Origin: Erysipelothrix sp.
GTDB taxonomy: Bacteria; Bacillota_I; Bacilli_A; Erysipelotrichales; Erysipelotrichaceae
DNA: 56,218 nt
Assembly: GCA_012735275.1 (NCBI GenBank)
Contig: JAAYHR010000013.1
Location: 1 to 56,218, forward strand
Direction of reading: 5' to 3'
Shown here in pieces: positions 19,791-29,325 of this stretch. The notes below the pieces were generated by a model. The model saw nothing but the letters and a program-made list of their open reading frames with translations. It did no database searches and was not told the origin of the DNA. The position numbers and the translations under genes are program-made. Numbering within the stretch: position 1 is the first letter of the stretch; each line of letters starts with the position of its first letter.

Positions 19791-21644
19791 ATGCAAAGAT
19801 TAATATTTAGAAACAAAAACAATATAATGAAAGTTAGTGGTTTTTTAATCATCATCGCTTTCTTCGCATTATTTGTCTTAAATAATGAAATGGTATTTGA
19901 ACTTGGTTTAATAATCGCTTCAATTATCGGATTACTACCAATCGCTCTGCAAGCTTATCAAGCTTTAAAGGTAAAGGTAGTCTCGATTGATGTCTTAGTA
20001 ACGATTGCTGTTGCAGGGGCATTTATTATTAATAACTTTGAAGAGTCAGCAATTGTCACCTTCTTATTTTTATTTGGAGCTTACCTGGAACAAAGAACTT
20101 TAAATAAAACTCGTAAAGCAATTAAAGAGTTAACAGAAATGGCACCCGATACAGCCCTAAAATTAATGGCTGATGGTGAATTTGTCGAGATTGATATTGA
20201 TGATGTGGAGATCGGAGATACTTTACTTGTAAAAACGGGAGCGAAGATTCCTGTCGATGGAAAAGTTATCCTTGGCGAAGGTTCAATTAATGAAGCTTCA
20301 ATTACAGGTGAATCACTACCTGTTAGTAAGGAAGTTGGATTAAGTGTTTATGCCGGAACTATTCTTGATAATGGAACCTTACAAATCATGGCCGAGCGCG
20401 TTGGAGAAGATACAACCTTTGGAAAAATTATTGAGTTAGTTGAAGAAGCCCAAGACTCAAAATCAGAAGCCGAAAGATTTATTGATAAGTTCTCAAAATA
20501 CTATACGCCATTCGTCTTAGTTTTAGCACTGATTGTTTACTTAATCTTTAGAGATATTGAGCTGGCGATAACGATTTTAGTACTCGGATGTCCTGGTGCT
20601 CTTGTTATTGGTGTTCCAGTATCTAATGTTGCGGGTATTGGAAATGGTGCCCGTCATGGAGTACTTTTAAAAGGTAGTGAAGTTATTAGTGACTTCTCAC
20701 GTGTTGATACAATTGTCTTTGACAAGACCGGAACGCTAACTATTGGTAAGCCAAAAGTATCTGAGACAATCTACTATGGAGATAATCAAGAAGAAGCCCT
20801 CAGCTTTTTAGCAAGTATTGAGCGTGAATCAGATCATCCTTTAGCCAACGCTATTATTGAAGAAATCCAACTTGATCAATACTTAGAAGTAAGCAATACC
20901 GAAGTTGTCAAGGGTGGCGGAATTATTGCAGAAGTTAAAAACAAACGAGTAGTAGTTGGTAATCCATCAATAATCGCAGCCGAGCGAATTAAACTTACCG
21001 ATAATATCAAAGTAGATATTAAACGATTAGAAAATGAAGGTAATTCAATTGTAATAATTGCTATTGATGGTCATGTTGAATTAATGATGGGCATTAAAGA
21101 TACGATTCGTGAGAATATCAAAGCTGACTTAGATCAACTTAGAAAACTTGGAGTTAAAAACTTAGTGATGTTATCAGGTGATAATCAAGGGACCGTAGAT
21201 CTCGTTTCCAAGCAATTAAACCTTACTAGTGCCTATGGTAATATGCTACCAGAAGATAAGTCAGCTTATGTAAAAGACTTAATTGAGCAAGGAGAAATAG
21301 TTGCCTTTGTCGGTGATGGTGTTAATGATAGTCCGTCCCTTGCGCTAGCTCATATTGGAATTGCGATGGGATCAGGTACTGATGTTGCGATTGAAACATC
21401 TGATGTGGTTTTAATGAATTCAGATATGTCACGCTTACCACATGCACTTGGATTAACGAAGGCAACTAGAGCTAATATGATTCAAAATATTTTAATCGCA
21501 GTTGGAGTGGTCTTTGTCCTCTTATTTAGTCTGATCTTCTCATCTTGGATGAATATGACAATTGGAATGTTAGTGCATGAAGCCTCAATCTTAGTTGTTA
21601 TCTTAAATGGAATGCGCCTCTTAAAATATTCAAATAAAGTTTAA
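19791..21644 (+). CDS. P1B-type heavy-metal translocating ATPase, atypical CPG motif
   Basis: DKTGT, TGES, GDGVND motifs; TM motif GCPGALVIGVPVSN; C-terminal TM GMLVHEASILVVILNGMRLL; no N-terminal HMA domain. Confidence 0.9.
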   Translation: MQRLIFRNKNNIMKVSGFLIIIAFFALFVLNNEMVFELGLIIASIIGLLPIALQAYQALKVKVVSIDVLVTIAVAGAFIINNFEESAIVTFLFLFGAYLEQRTLNKTRKAIKELTEMAPDTALKLMADGEFVEIDIDDVEIGDTLLVKTGAKIPVDGKVILGEGSINEASITGESLPVSKEVGLSVYAGTILDNGTLQIMAERVGEDTTFGKIIELVEEAQDSKSEAERFIDKFSKYYTPFVLVLALIVYLIFRDIELAITILVLGCPGALVIGVPVSNVAGIGNGARHGVLLKGSEVISDFSRVDTIVFDKTGTLTIGKPKVSETIYYGDNQEEALSFLASIERESDHPLANAIIEEIQLDQYLEVSNTEVVKGGGIIAEVKNKRVVVGNPSIIAAERIKLTDNIKVDIKRLENEGNSIVIIAIDGHVELMMGIKDTIRENIKADLDQLRKLGVKNLVMLSGDNQGTVDLVSKQLNLTSAYGNMLPEDKSAYVKDLIEQGEIVAFVGDGVNDSPSLALAHIGIAMGSGTDVAIETSDVVLMNSDMSRLPHALGLTKATRANMIQNILIAVGVVFVLLFSLIFSSWMNMTIGMLVHEASILVVILNGMRLLKYSNKV

Positions 21645-21700
21645 GATTAGGTTTATAAGATTAGCTAACTATGGTATATTGACTGTAATAAGGAGGAATT

Positions 21701-22333
21701 ATGAAATTCTCTAAAATTACCATTATCCTTAGAGGATACAGTTTACAAGAAGTCGATAGTGTCGCCCAAGTATTATTAACATCAAAACATATTAAAAATA
21801 TTGAAGTAACGCTAAATAGTCCAAAGGCATTAGAAATTATTGCTGCTTTAAATACTAAGTATCGTGATCAATTAAATATTGGTGCCGGAACTGTGCTAAG
21901 TCTTGAAGACCTACAAGCAGCGATTAAGGCTGGTGCTCGCTTTGTTTTATCTCCAGTCACAATGAGTAAGGAAATGATTGATTATTGCTTAGAACACGAT
22001 GTAATCGCAGTACCAGGCGCTTATAGTCCAAGTGAAATCTATCAGCAACATCAACTCGGTGCTCAAATTATAAAAGTATTTCCAGCTAATGAATTATCCA
22101 AGACATATGCCAAAAAAGTTATTGAACCACTTGGCCATATAAATATAATGGCAGTCGGTGGCGTTAATGAGAGTAATCTCTTAGAACACTTTGCCGGCGG
22201 TTATTCACATATTGGATCAGCTGGGGGAATCTTTAATAAAAGTGATATCTTAAAGCAAGATATCCAAGCTATGAGTCAATCCTTAGCCGTATTTGATAAC
22301 TTATTAGAAAACTTGATAGATGTCAATGAATAG
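21701..22333 (+). CDS. KDPG/KHG-type 2-keto-3-deoxy aldolase
   Basis: IGAGTVLSLEDLQAAIKAGARFVLSPV, IKVFPANEL, AVGGVNESNL, an Eda-like TIM barrel. Confidence 0.85.
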   Translation: MKFSKITIILRGYSLQEVDSVAQVLLTSKHIKNIEVTLNSPKALEIIAALNTKYRDQLNIGAGTVLSLEDLQAAIKAGARFVLSPVTMSKEMIDYCLEHDVIAVPGAYSPSEIYQQHQLGAQIIKVFPANELSKTYAKKVIEPLGHINIMAVGGVNESNLLEHFAGGYSHIGSAGGIFNKSDILKQDIQAMSQSLAVFDNLLENLIDVNE

Positions 22334-22378
22334 CTTTTTACTCCATGTTAATATGTAATTATCAGAAGGAGGAGTTAT

Positions 22379-22606
22379 ATGAAATCAGCAACATTACAAT
22401 TAGAAACTTTAACATGCCCATCATGTGTCGCAAAAATTGAAGGTGCACTTAAGCAATTAGAAGGTGTCGATAGTGACAGTGCAAAAATCTTATTTAACTC
22501 AAGTAAAGTTAAGTTAGACTTTGATGAAGCAAGTGTATCAATCGAAGATATCAAATCATCAATTGATAAATTAGGTTTCGAAGTTTTAAAAACAAATGTT
22601 AAGTAA
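22379..22606 (+). CDS. Heavy-metal-associated (HMA) domain protein, CopZ-like metallochaperone
   Basis: 75 aa, LETLTCPSCVAKIEGALKQLEGV with CxxC. Confidence 0.88.
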   Translation: MKSATLQLETLTCPSCVAKIEGALKQLEGVDSDSAKILFNSSKVKLDFDEASVSIEDIKSSIDKLGFEVLKTNVK

Positions 22607-22612
22607 AATGTA

Positions 22613-22650
22613 AAAGGTCTTAATCAAATTCTGATTAAGACCTTTTTTTG
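22613..22650 (+). terminator. Intrinsic terminator
   Basis: AAAGGTCTTAATCA-aattc-TGATTAAGACCTTT plus T-run. Confidence 0.9.
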
Positions 22651-22677
22651 TATTACAGAAATGTCACAAATACTTGA

Positions 22678-22706
22678 TTGACATTAAAGTTGTATCACTA
22701 TATTAT
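22678..22706 (+). promoter_or_regulatory. SigA promoter of gntR-ABC cluster
   Basis: TTGACA (22678-22683), 17-nt spacer, TATTAT (22701-22706). Confidence 0.75.
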
Positions 22707-22733
22707 GTAAGTAACACAGAGAGGAGACTTAGC

Positions 22734-23102
22734 GTGAAAATAAAAGATAATGCAACTCCGATTTATCGTCAAATCATTAATTACTTTGAATATGAGATTG
22801 CATCGGGTGTACTAGAGCGTGCAAGTAAATTATCATCGATTAGAGAGTTAGCTTTAGAGTTTAAGGTTAATCCTAATACAGTAGTTAGAGCTCTTGCTGA
22901 TTTAGAAGCTCGTGAGCTAATCTATACTGATCGTACTAATGGAAAGTTTGTTTCCAATGATCAAGCATTGATAAGTGGATTAAAAGATCAAATATCAAAA
23001 ACTTCAACAAAGGAATATATTACAAGCGTTAAAAATTTAAATATGCAAGTAGAAGAGGTTATCAACTTATTGAAAGTAGAATGGGAGGACTCAGATGAAT
23101 AA
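22734..23102 (+). CDS. GntR family regulator, YtrA subfamily
   Basis: GTG start after GAGGAGA; PIYRQIINYFEYEIASGVLERASKLSSIRELALEFKVNPNTVVRALADLEARELIYTDRTNGKFV. Confidence 0.9.
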   Translation: MKIKDNATPIYRQIINYFEYEIASGVLERASKLSSIRELALEFKVNPNTVVRALADLEARELIYTDRTNGKFVSNDQALISGLKDQISKTSTKEYITSVKNLNMQVEEVINLLKVEWEDSDE

Positions 23103-23793
23103 TATAATTGAAGTTAAAAATTTAAACATGGCTTACGGTAGAAGTAAGGTTATCAACAATGTTAGTTTAAACTTAAGTGATAAAAAAGTCATTGGTTTAT
23201 GTGGTCCTAATGGTGCCGGTAAAACAAGTTTAATTAAGATGCTAGTTGGTTTGATTATGAGCTATGAAGGTGAAATTTTAATCGATGGCCACAAAGTTTC
23301 AAAAGTAACCAAAGAAATAGTATCTTATCAACCAGATGTTATTAATCTTGATTCATCTTTAACGGGCCATAAAGCTATTAAGCAATATAAGGCGCTCTAT
23401 AGTAACTTTGAAGAAGCTAGATTCTTAGAATTATTTGCTAAATTAAAATTACCATTAGATAAACCTTTAGGAAAAATGTCAAAAGGGATGAAAGAGAAAT
23501 TCCAATTGGCGCTTACTCTATCACGTAATGCGAAAGTGTATATTTTTGATGAACCAATTGCCGGAGTGGATCCAGCATCACGTGATTCAATCTTAGAAAC
23601 AATCATCAATAACTATACAAATGACGCTTTACTCTTAATATCAACTCATATTATTTCCGACATCGAATCCATCTTAGACGAAGTTATCTTCATTAATGAT
23701 GGTGAAATAATTCTTCATGAAAACTGTGACAACTTACGTGATGAAAGAAACATGAGTATTGATCAGATATTTAGGGAGGAATTCCGATGGTAA
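23095..23793 (+). CDS. ABC transporter ATP-binding protein (YtrB-like)
   Basis: GPNGAGKTSLIKML, MSKGMKEKFQLALTL, YIFDEPIAGVDPASRD. Confidence 0.9.
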   Translation: MNNIIEVKNLNMAYGRSKVINNVSLNLSDKKVIGLCGPNGAGKTSLIKMLVGLIMSYEGEILIDGHKVSKVTKEIVSYQPDVINLDSSLTGHKAIKQYKALYSNFEEARFLELFAKLKLPLDKPLGKMSKGMKEKFQLALTLSRNAKVYIFDEPIAGVDPASRDSILETIINNYTNDALLLISTHIISDIESILDEVIFINDGEIILHENCDNLRDERNMSIDQIFREEFRW

Positions 23794-24614
23794 TTAATTT
23801 AATAAAAAAGGACCTTAAAGACTCAGCAAAATACTTTATTCCTATAATATTACTTTCATTATCATTAACAGTATTATCTATCTTTCCTGATTTACTCCAT
23901 AGTTATATTGAAAGGAGAGGTCTGAGATATGATCACTTTGAATCGGTTACTGAGATAATATGGATTCTAGTTATGGTTCTGCGTTTCGCGCTAATAGGAC
24001 TTTCAGCTTTCGCTGTCCTAAAAGTCTTATATCAGAATATCTATAATGAAAGAGGTTATGAGTTATTTACCTTACCAGTTAACTCTTGGGAAATATTAGT
24101 TTCTAAATTAGTCTCAACAATTATCTGGTTAGCAGTTGTACTTATTTCTTATTATTTCGCCTTCAACAACTTATTTTTCTATAGCCTTGATTTTAACTGG
24201 GTTAATTTGGTTGAGCCGATTAAAGAAATATTCTCATCATTCTATGAGCTGAAACTCTTTACACTAGTTAGTTTTAATACATTCTTATTTGGATTAGGTA
24301 TTTGCTTAACGATCATGTTTGCAGGGGCATTTGTTTATTCTAAATATGTACAAAAATATCGATCATTTATTGTCGCTGTGATAGTTGCATTTGTCTTTAT
24401 CATTGTCCTGCAATCTGAGTTATTAATTATTGACAACTTACTAGTTCAGATTAATTGGTCTGAAGCAATCAATTATCCTAGTTACTACCATTTACTAAGT
24501 TATTTTCCAGATTGTAAAATAGTATATCTTACGGGCATTAGGTTAGTATTTGATATTGTCCTAGCCTTAGGAACACTTTGGCTTTGGAACAATAAACTAC
24601 AGATTACTGATTAA
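23787..24614 (+). CDS. ABC-2-like membrane protein
   Basis: 6-TM-like hydrophobic ORF overlapping the ATPase gene; contains NIYNERGYELFTLPVNSWEILVSKLVS. Confidence 0.8.
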   Translation: MVINLIKKDLKDSAKYFIPIILLSLSLTVLSIFPDLLHSYIERRGLRYDHFESVTEIIWILVMVLRFALIGLSAFAVLKVLYQNIYNERGYELFTLPVNSWEILVSKLVSTIIWLAVVLISYYFAFNNLFFYSLDFNWVNLVEPIKEIFSSFYELKLFTLVSFNTFLFGLGICLTIMFAGAFVYSKYVQKYRSFIVAVIVAFVFIIVLQSELLIIDNLLVQINWSEAINYPSYYHLLSYFPDCKIVYLTGIRLVFDIVLALGTLWLWNNKLQITD

Positions 24615-24626
24615 AAGGAGGATATT

Positions 24627-25436
24627 ATGTTATTAACTTTATTCAAAAAAGACTTTAAAGAAAACGCAAACTATTTCACGCCGATTATATTAATGGTCTT
24701 AGTCCTTGGAATTCTACTAAATTTTCCAGACTTACTGGGTTCATCGGATTCCTATTTTGATGAAATGAAAACTCCGGTTATATTTCAAGCCTCATGGTTA
24801 TTGTCAATCGCAACTTTTGTCTGTATATTTATATTTTCAGGACTAGCAATAGTAAGATCTTTATACAATAGTATCTATAATGAGAAAGGTTATGAATTAT
24901 TTACATTGCCGATTTCATCAGGTCAAATCATGTTCTCAAAAGTATTAAGTGTTATAGTTTGGCTAGTTGTAGTTTATTCATTTTATTATTTGACACTATC
25001 AGTTTTCCAGCTGATTGTTTCAAATGACAATTTTTATACAGTTAGTGATATTATGAGTGAAAAGTTTAAATATATGTTTTCTAATTTAAGAAATATGTTT
25101 TATATGATATTTAGCTACATAAATCGGATACTCTACTTAATTGTAATGTCTTTAACAGTAATTTTCGCAGGGGCACTTGCGAACTCATCACTAGTTCAAA
25201 AATACCGTGGTGCGATCGCAATGATAATTATTACAATTGTGTACTTCGGTATTGAGTATATTGAAAGATCGATGTTTGATATTTATCTTTATGATTTATT
25301 CTATTCGAATTTTGTATACAATACAGTTGCAGACGCTGATTTACTATATATCACTGCCTTTAGATTAGCCTTTATTGTTCTCCTCTTTATTGGGACCAAG
25401 ATCCTTTGGGAGCGAAAACTACAGTTAACATATTAA
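24627..25436 (+). CDS. ABC-2-like membrane protein, paralogue of the preceding ORF
   Basis: Shared motif SIYNEKGYELFTLPISSGQIMFSKVLS and similar C-terminus (LWERKLQLTY vs LWNNKLQITD). Confidence 0.8.
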   Translation: MLLTLFKKDFKENANYFTPIILMVLVLGILLNFPDLLGSSDSYFDEMKTPVIFQASWLLSIATFVCIFIFSGLAIVRSLYNSIYNEKGYELFTLPISSGQIMFSKVLSVIVWLVVVYSFYYLTLSVFQLIVSNDNFYTVSDIMSEKFKYMFSNLRNMFYMIFSYINRILYLIVMSLTVIFAGALANSSLVQKYRGAIAMIIITIVYFGIEYIERSMFDIYLYDLFYSNFVYNTVADADLLYITAFRLAFIVLLFIGTKILWERKLQLTY

Positions 25437-25460
25437 AACCTCATTTCGAGGTTTTTTTAT
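25435..25460 (+). terminator. Intrinsic terminator
   Basis: AAAACCTC-atttc-GAGGTTTTTTT. Confidence 0.8.
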
Positions 25461-25523
25461 TTGTTCAATGCAATCAATGCGCTAGGTTGTTGACCTATGT
25501 TATAATGTGCGAGAGGTAATAGT

Positions 25524-26570
25524 ATGATAAAAACATTTATAAAATTAGGCTTTACGGCCTTTGGTGGTCCAGCTGCCCATATTGCCATGTTGCAAGAAGA
25601 AGCGGTAGTAAAGAATCAGTGGTTAAGCCAAGAAGATTTTGCAGCTCTAAATAGTTTAACTAATCTTATTCCAGGTCCCAACTCATCGGAAATGGTCTTA
25701 GGCGTTGGCTATTATATTGATGGTATCCCCGGATTAATCAAAGCTGGTTTATCCTTTATGCTTCCATCAATATCCATAGTAATGATTATTAGTATGTTTT
25801 TTGTAAGTTGGATTTCTGAAGCTTGGGTTCAAGTCTTATTAGATGGTATGACACCAGTTTTACTGATTATGATTGGCCAAGTCTTTTATCGCTTCTTTAG
25901 ATCAGGAATTAAAACATCTAGTCAAAAAGTCTTATTTATAATTGGCTGTCTTTTATTGGCACTTGGTCTTAGTGAGTTAAGTTTACTCTTAGTTTTTGCA
26001 CTTGGATTTATCTTTCACTTTTTCTATAAAAAACAAGTCTTAGTAGTGGAGCCAATTTCTACCCTGATGATCTTTACGCTTTTCTTAAAGATAGGGGCAA
26101 CACTCTATGGAAGTGGTTATGTATTACTAAGTTATCTTGAGACTTCTTTCTTAAAGTATATGAGCCAACAAGATATAGTAAATGCCTTTTTGATTGGTGA
26201 GATTACTCCAGGTCCCGTCTTTACCAGTGCTACAGCTGTTGGGGTCTTTCTTGGTGGTCCAATAGGTGGACTTGTCGCAACCCTTGGTATCTTTCTTCCA
26301 TCCTTCTTAATTATGATGTTACTAATGCCAATTAAGGAGCGGATGACTAAGATTGCCTGGATTCAGTATGCATTAAAAGGAATTAATATTGCATCAATTG
26401 TATTAATTGCGAAAGTCTTATTTAGTTTAAGTTTAACAACTATGATAAGTATTCAAGCATTAGTTTTATTAGGGATTGCTCTAGTATTAAGATTTGGCTT
26501 TAAAATTAGTCCTTATCTCTTACTAGTTCTACTGCCAATTATTAATTACATATTTTATTTATTAGTTTAG
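25524..26570 (+). CDS. chrA: Chromate transporter (CHR family, two-domain)
   Basis: FIKLGFTAFGGPAAHIAMLQEEAV...LIPGPNSSEM; second half FLKIGATLYGSGYVLLSYLE...GEITPGPVFTSAT. Confidence 0.88.
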   Translation: MIKTFIKLGFTAFGGPAAHIAMLQEEAVVKNQWLSQEDFAALNSLTNLIPGPNSSEMVLGVGYYIDGIPGLIKAGLSFMLPSISIVMIISMFFVSWISEAWVQVLLDGMTPVLLIMIGQVFYRFFRSGIKTSSQKVLFIIGCLLLALGLSELSLLLVFALGFIFHFFYKKQVLVVEPISTLMIFTLFLKIGATLYGSGYVLLSYLETSFLKYMSQQDIVNAFLIGEITPGPVFTSATAVGVFLGGPIGGLVATLGIFLPSFLIMMLLMPIKERMTKIAWIQYALKGINIASIVLIAKVLFSLSLTTMISIQALVLLGIALVLRFGFKISPYLLLVLLPIINYIFYLLV

Positions 26571-26603
26571 AAGTCATTGATGACTTCTTTTTTTCATTAA
26601 AAA

Positions 26604-26629
26604 AGAGTTTATCCCTGGGGATAAACTCT
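26604..26629 (-). terminator. Intrinsic terminator of opp genes
   Basis: AGAGTTTATCC...GGATAAACTCT flanked by A/T runs. Confidence 0.75.
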
Positions 26630-26634
26630 AGAAT

Positions 26635-27573
26635 TTATTTCTTTAAGTTAACAGCTACAAAGTGTCCTGGATCAACTTCTACCCAGTCAGCATCTGCCAT
26701 TCTGTTTTCTTCAAAGTTTTTGAAGTCATATTTATCTGTAACATTAGCATATTCATCTAATGGTACATAGTCTTCAACTTTAGTATCAATATCTGTACGT
26801 AGGAATGATGAGATTAATGATCTTGTATATGGGTGAATTGGATTATCAAACAATTGCTTAATTGGCGATTGTTCAACAACTCGTCCGTTGATCATAACGA
26901 TAACATCGTCAGCCATCTGGCTAACTACACCTAAGTCATGTGAGATAAAGATAATTGATGTATTTAAATCTGTTCTTAGATCATTCATTAATTTTAAGAT
27001 TTCAGCTTGAATGATAACGTCTAATGCTGTAGTAGGCTCATCGGCAATTAAGATGTCTGGCTTACATGCTAATGACATTGCGATCATAACACGTTGGCGC
27101 ATACCACCTGATAATTGGTGAGGGTAGTAATCTAATACTTCTTCAGCATTTTCAATCTTAACTGATTTTAACATGTTTAATGAAATTTCAGTTGCTTCTT
27201 TAACAGAGATTTTTTGGTGTAAAATAATTGCTTCATTTAACTGAGATTTAATTGTAAATACTGGGTTTAATGAAGTCATTGGCTCTTGGAAGATTACTGA
27301 GATTTCGTTACCACGGATAGCGCGCATTTCTGCTTCACTAGCTTTAGTTAAGTCTTTTCCTTTATAGAATACTTCTCCTGATTTTACTTCTCCAGGGTAG
27401 TCTAGTAAACGAATGACTGACATTGCAGTAACACTTTTACCTGATCCTGATTCTCCAACGATACCGATTGTTTTTCCTGCTTCAACAGAGAAGCTAACGC
27501 CATCTACTGCTTTAACAACACCAGCGTCAGTATTAAACTGAGTGTATAAGTTTTTTACTTCTAATAGTTTCAT
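26635..27573 (-). CDS. oppD: Oligopeptide ABC transporter ATP-binding protein OppD
   Basis: [51 protein letters not shown]. Confidence 0.9.
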   Translation of the reverse strand: MKLLEVKNLYTQFNTDAGVVKAVDGVSFSVEAGKTIGIVGESGSGKSVTAMSVIRLLDYPGEVKSGEVFYKGKDLTKASEAEMRAIRGNEISVIFQEPMTSLNPVFTIKSQLNEAIILHQKISVKEATEISLNMLKSVKIENAEEVLDYYPHQLSGGMRQRVMIAMSLACKPDILIADEPTTALDVIIQAEILKLMNDLRTDLNTSIIFISHDLGVVSQMADDVIVMINGRVVEQSPIKQLFDNPIHPYTRSLISSFLRTDIDTKVEDYVPLDEYANVTDKYDFKNFEENRMADADWVEVDPGHFVAVNLKK

Positions 27574-29049
27574 TTAGTTCACTTTCCCTTCTGAAGTACT
27601 ACAAGCGACAAAGTGATCTGGTTTTACTTCTACCCATTCAGTATCAGCAACACGTTTTGCTTCAAATGAAGGGAATTCAACTTTAACATCTGAATCATTT
27701 GCGAATTCTAATTCATCATTACTCATACGTGGAATTGCACGTAATAATTGCTTAGTATATGGGTGAATTGGGTTTTCGAAGATTTCTTTTGTCGATGCAA
27801 GTTCAACTAAGTGTCCACCGTACATAACAGCGATTCGATCAGAGATGAATCTAACAACACCTAAGTCATGTGAAATAAATAAGTAAGTTAAATCACGTTC
27901 TTCTTTTAAATCTTTTAATAAATCAATAATTTGTGATTGGATTGAAACGTCTAAAGCTGAAACAGCCTCATCTGCAACAATAAATCTTGGGTTAACTGCA
28001 AGTGCACGAGCGATACCAACACGTTGTCTTTGTCCACCTGAGAATTGGTGTGGGTAACGGTGCATCATTTTAGCTGGTAAGCCAGATTCTTCCATTACTT
28101 CTCCAATGTAGTCAGTTAATTTTTGTGTATTTTTTGCATACATACCATGAACAACTAAAGCTTCACCAATGATTTGTGCAACTGTCATTCTTGGGTTTAA
28201 TGATGAGTAAGGGTCTTGGAAGATGATTTGTAAATCAGTTCTTAAGTTTCTTACTTCTTCATTAGTTAATCTTGTTAAGTCGATACCTGAGTCACGACGT
28301 GCTTCATAACGTTCATATTTTTCGTTATCTTTAGCTGTTAAGCGGATGTCCGCTAAGTTTTTGTCGATTCTTTCAAGCTCAGCATTAAGCGTTGCTAATT
28401 TCTCATTAGCTTTCTTAATACCTTCTTGTGCTTTAGTAAAACGACGACTTTGCGTATCATTATTTTCTGTTAAAGCGTCAACTGTTAGCTCATCTAATCT
28501 TAAAGATTTTTGATTTGCAATAATTGCTCCTTTAACTTCATACCATTTTTTAACATATTTTGAAGTTTCTGATAAATCTTCAGAGAATACTAATCCACCG
28601 AATATTTTCGCTGTAGTATCAAAGAACTCGTCGATTTTTTTATCGGCTTTATCAAAGGCAGCTTGAGCTTTTTTAATATCAGCTTCATTATCAGCTTTCT
28701 CTAATTGAGCTTTTAGTTTACGACGTTCAATTCGATTAGACTCTAAAGACTTAACATCTTTTTCTAATGATTTAATAGTTTTAAACACATAGTTTGGTGC
28801 TATTTCCTCAATAGTTCTACCGTAGTAGTATGTTGAACCATCTGTTTGGCTATATAACTGTAGTAATACTTTACCTAATGTAGATTTACCAGAACCTGAT
28901 TCACCTACTAAACCTAAGGTTTCTCCTTTTTTAATATCTAATGTAATGCCATCGTTAGCCTTTACAAATTTTTCATCACTTAAAAATGTCTTGGATGCCG
29001 TTCTATAATACTTTTTTAGATCCTTTACTCGAACGATTGTCTCACTCAT
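27574..29049 (-). CDS. oppF: Oligopeptide ABC transporter ATP-binding protein OppF with large insertion
   Basis: MSETIVRVKDLKKYY start at 29049 behind [24 protein letters not shown]...IIFQDPYSSLNPRMTV...FSGGQRQRVGIARALAVNPRFIVADEAVSALD; about 170 extra residues between Walker A and Q-loop. Confidence 0.9.
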   Translation of the reverse strand: MSETIVRVKDLKKYYRTASKTFLSDEKFVKANDGITLDIKKGETLGLVGESGSGKSTLGKVLLQLYSQTDGSTYYYGRTIEEIAPNYVFKTIKSLEKDVKSLESNRIERRKLKAQLEKADNEADIKKAQAAFDKADKKIDEFFDTTAKIFGGLVFSEDLSETSKYVKKWYEVKGAIIANQKSLRLDELTVDALTENNDTQSRRFTKAQEGIKKANEKLATLNAELERIDKNLADIRLTAKDNEKYERYEARRDSGIDLTRLTNEEVRNLRTDLQIIFQDPYSSLNPRMTVAQIIGEALVVHGMYAKNTQKLTDYIGEVMEESGLPAKMMHRYPHQFSGGQRQRVGIARALAVNPRFIVADEAVSALDVSIQSQIIDLLKDLKEERDLTYLFISHDLGVVRFISDRIAVMYGGHLVELASTKEIFENPIHPYTKQLLRAIPRMSNDELEFANDSDVKVEFPSFEAKRVADTEWVEVKPDHFVACSTSEGKVN

Positions 29050-29325
29050 AAAAAAATCTCCTTTCTTAATCATATAATTACCAGAATATGATACTATCAA
29101 GATATTATATATTAATAGATATACAATATCTTTACGTAACATTGAGTATAACAGTTGAAACGGAAAATTACAATTCTTTTACACTAAATGAAAATTTTTA
29201 CATATGTTTGAAACATTCATGTAACAAATATTTATTAAATAAGTTTTTTCTTAAAATATCTAATACATGCAATATATATTTACTTAAGTTTATTGTATAG
29301 TATATATATAGTCAGGGGGTATAAC

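Noticed and set aside
27574-29142. Upstream 31-codon extension of OppF (start at 29142)
   Set aside because: The internal ATG at 29049 has a good AAGGAGA RBS and aligns with the expected OppF N-terminus; the extension is AT-rich leader sequence.
29088-29300. 70-aa ORF in the oppF/VanY intergenic region
   Set aside because: Composition looks like AT-rich non-coding sequence, no RBS or domain; overlaps probable promoters for both divergent genes.
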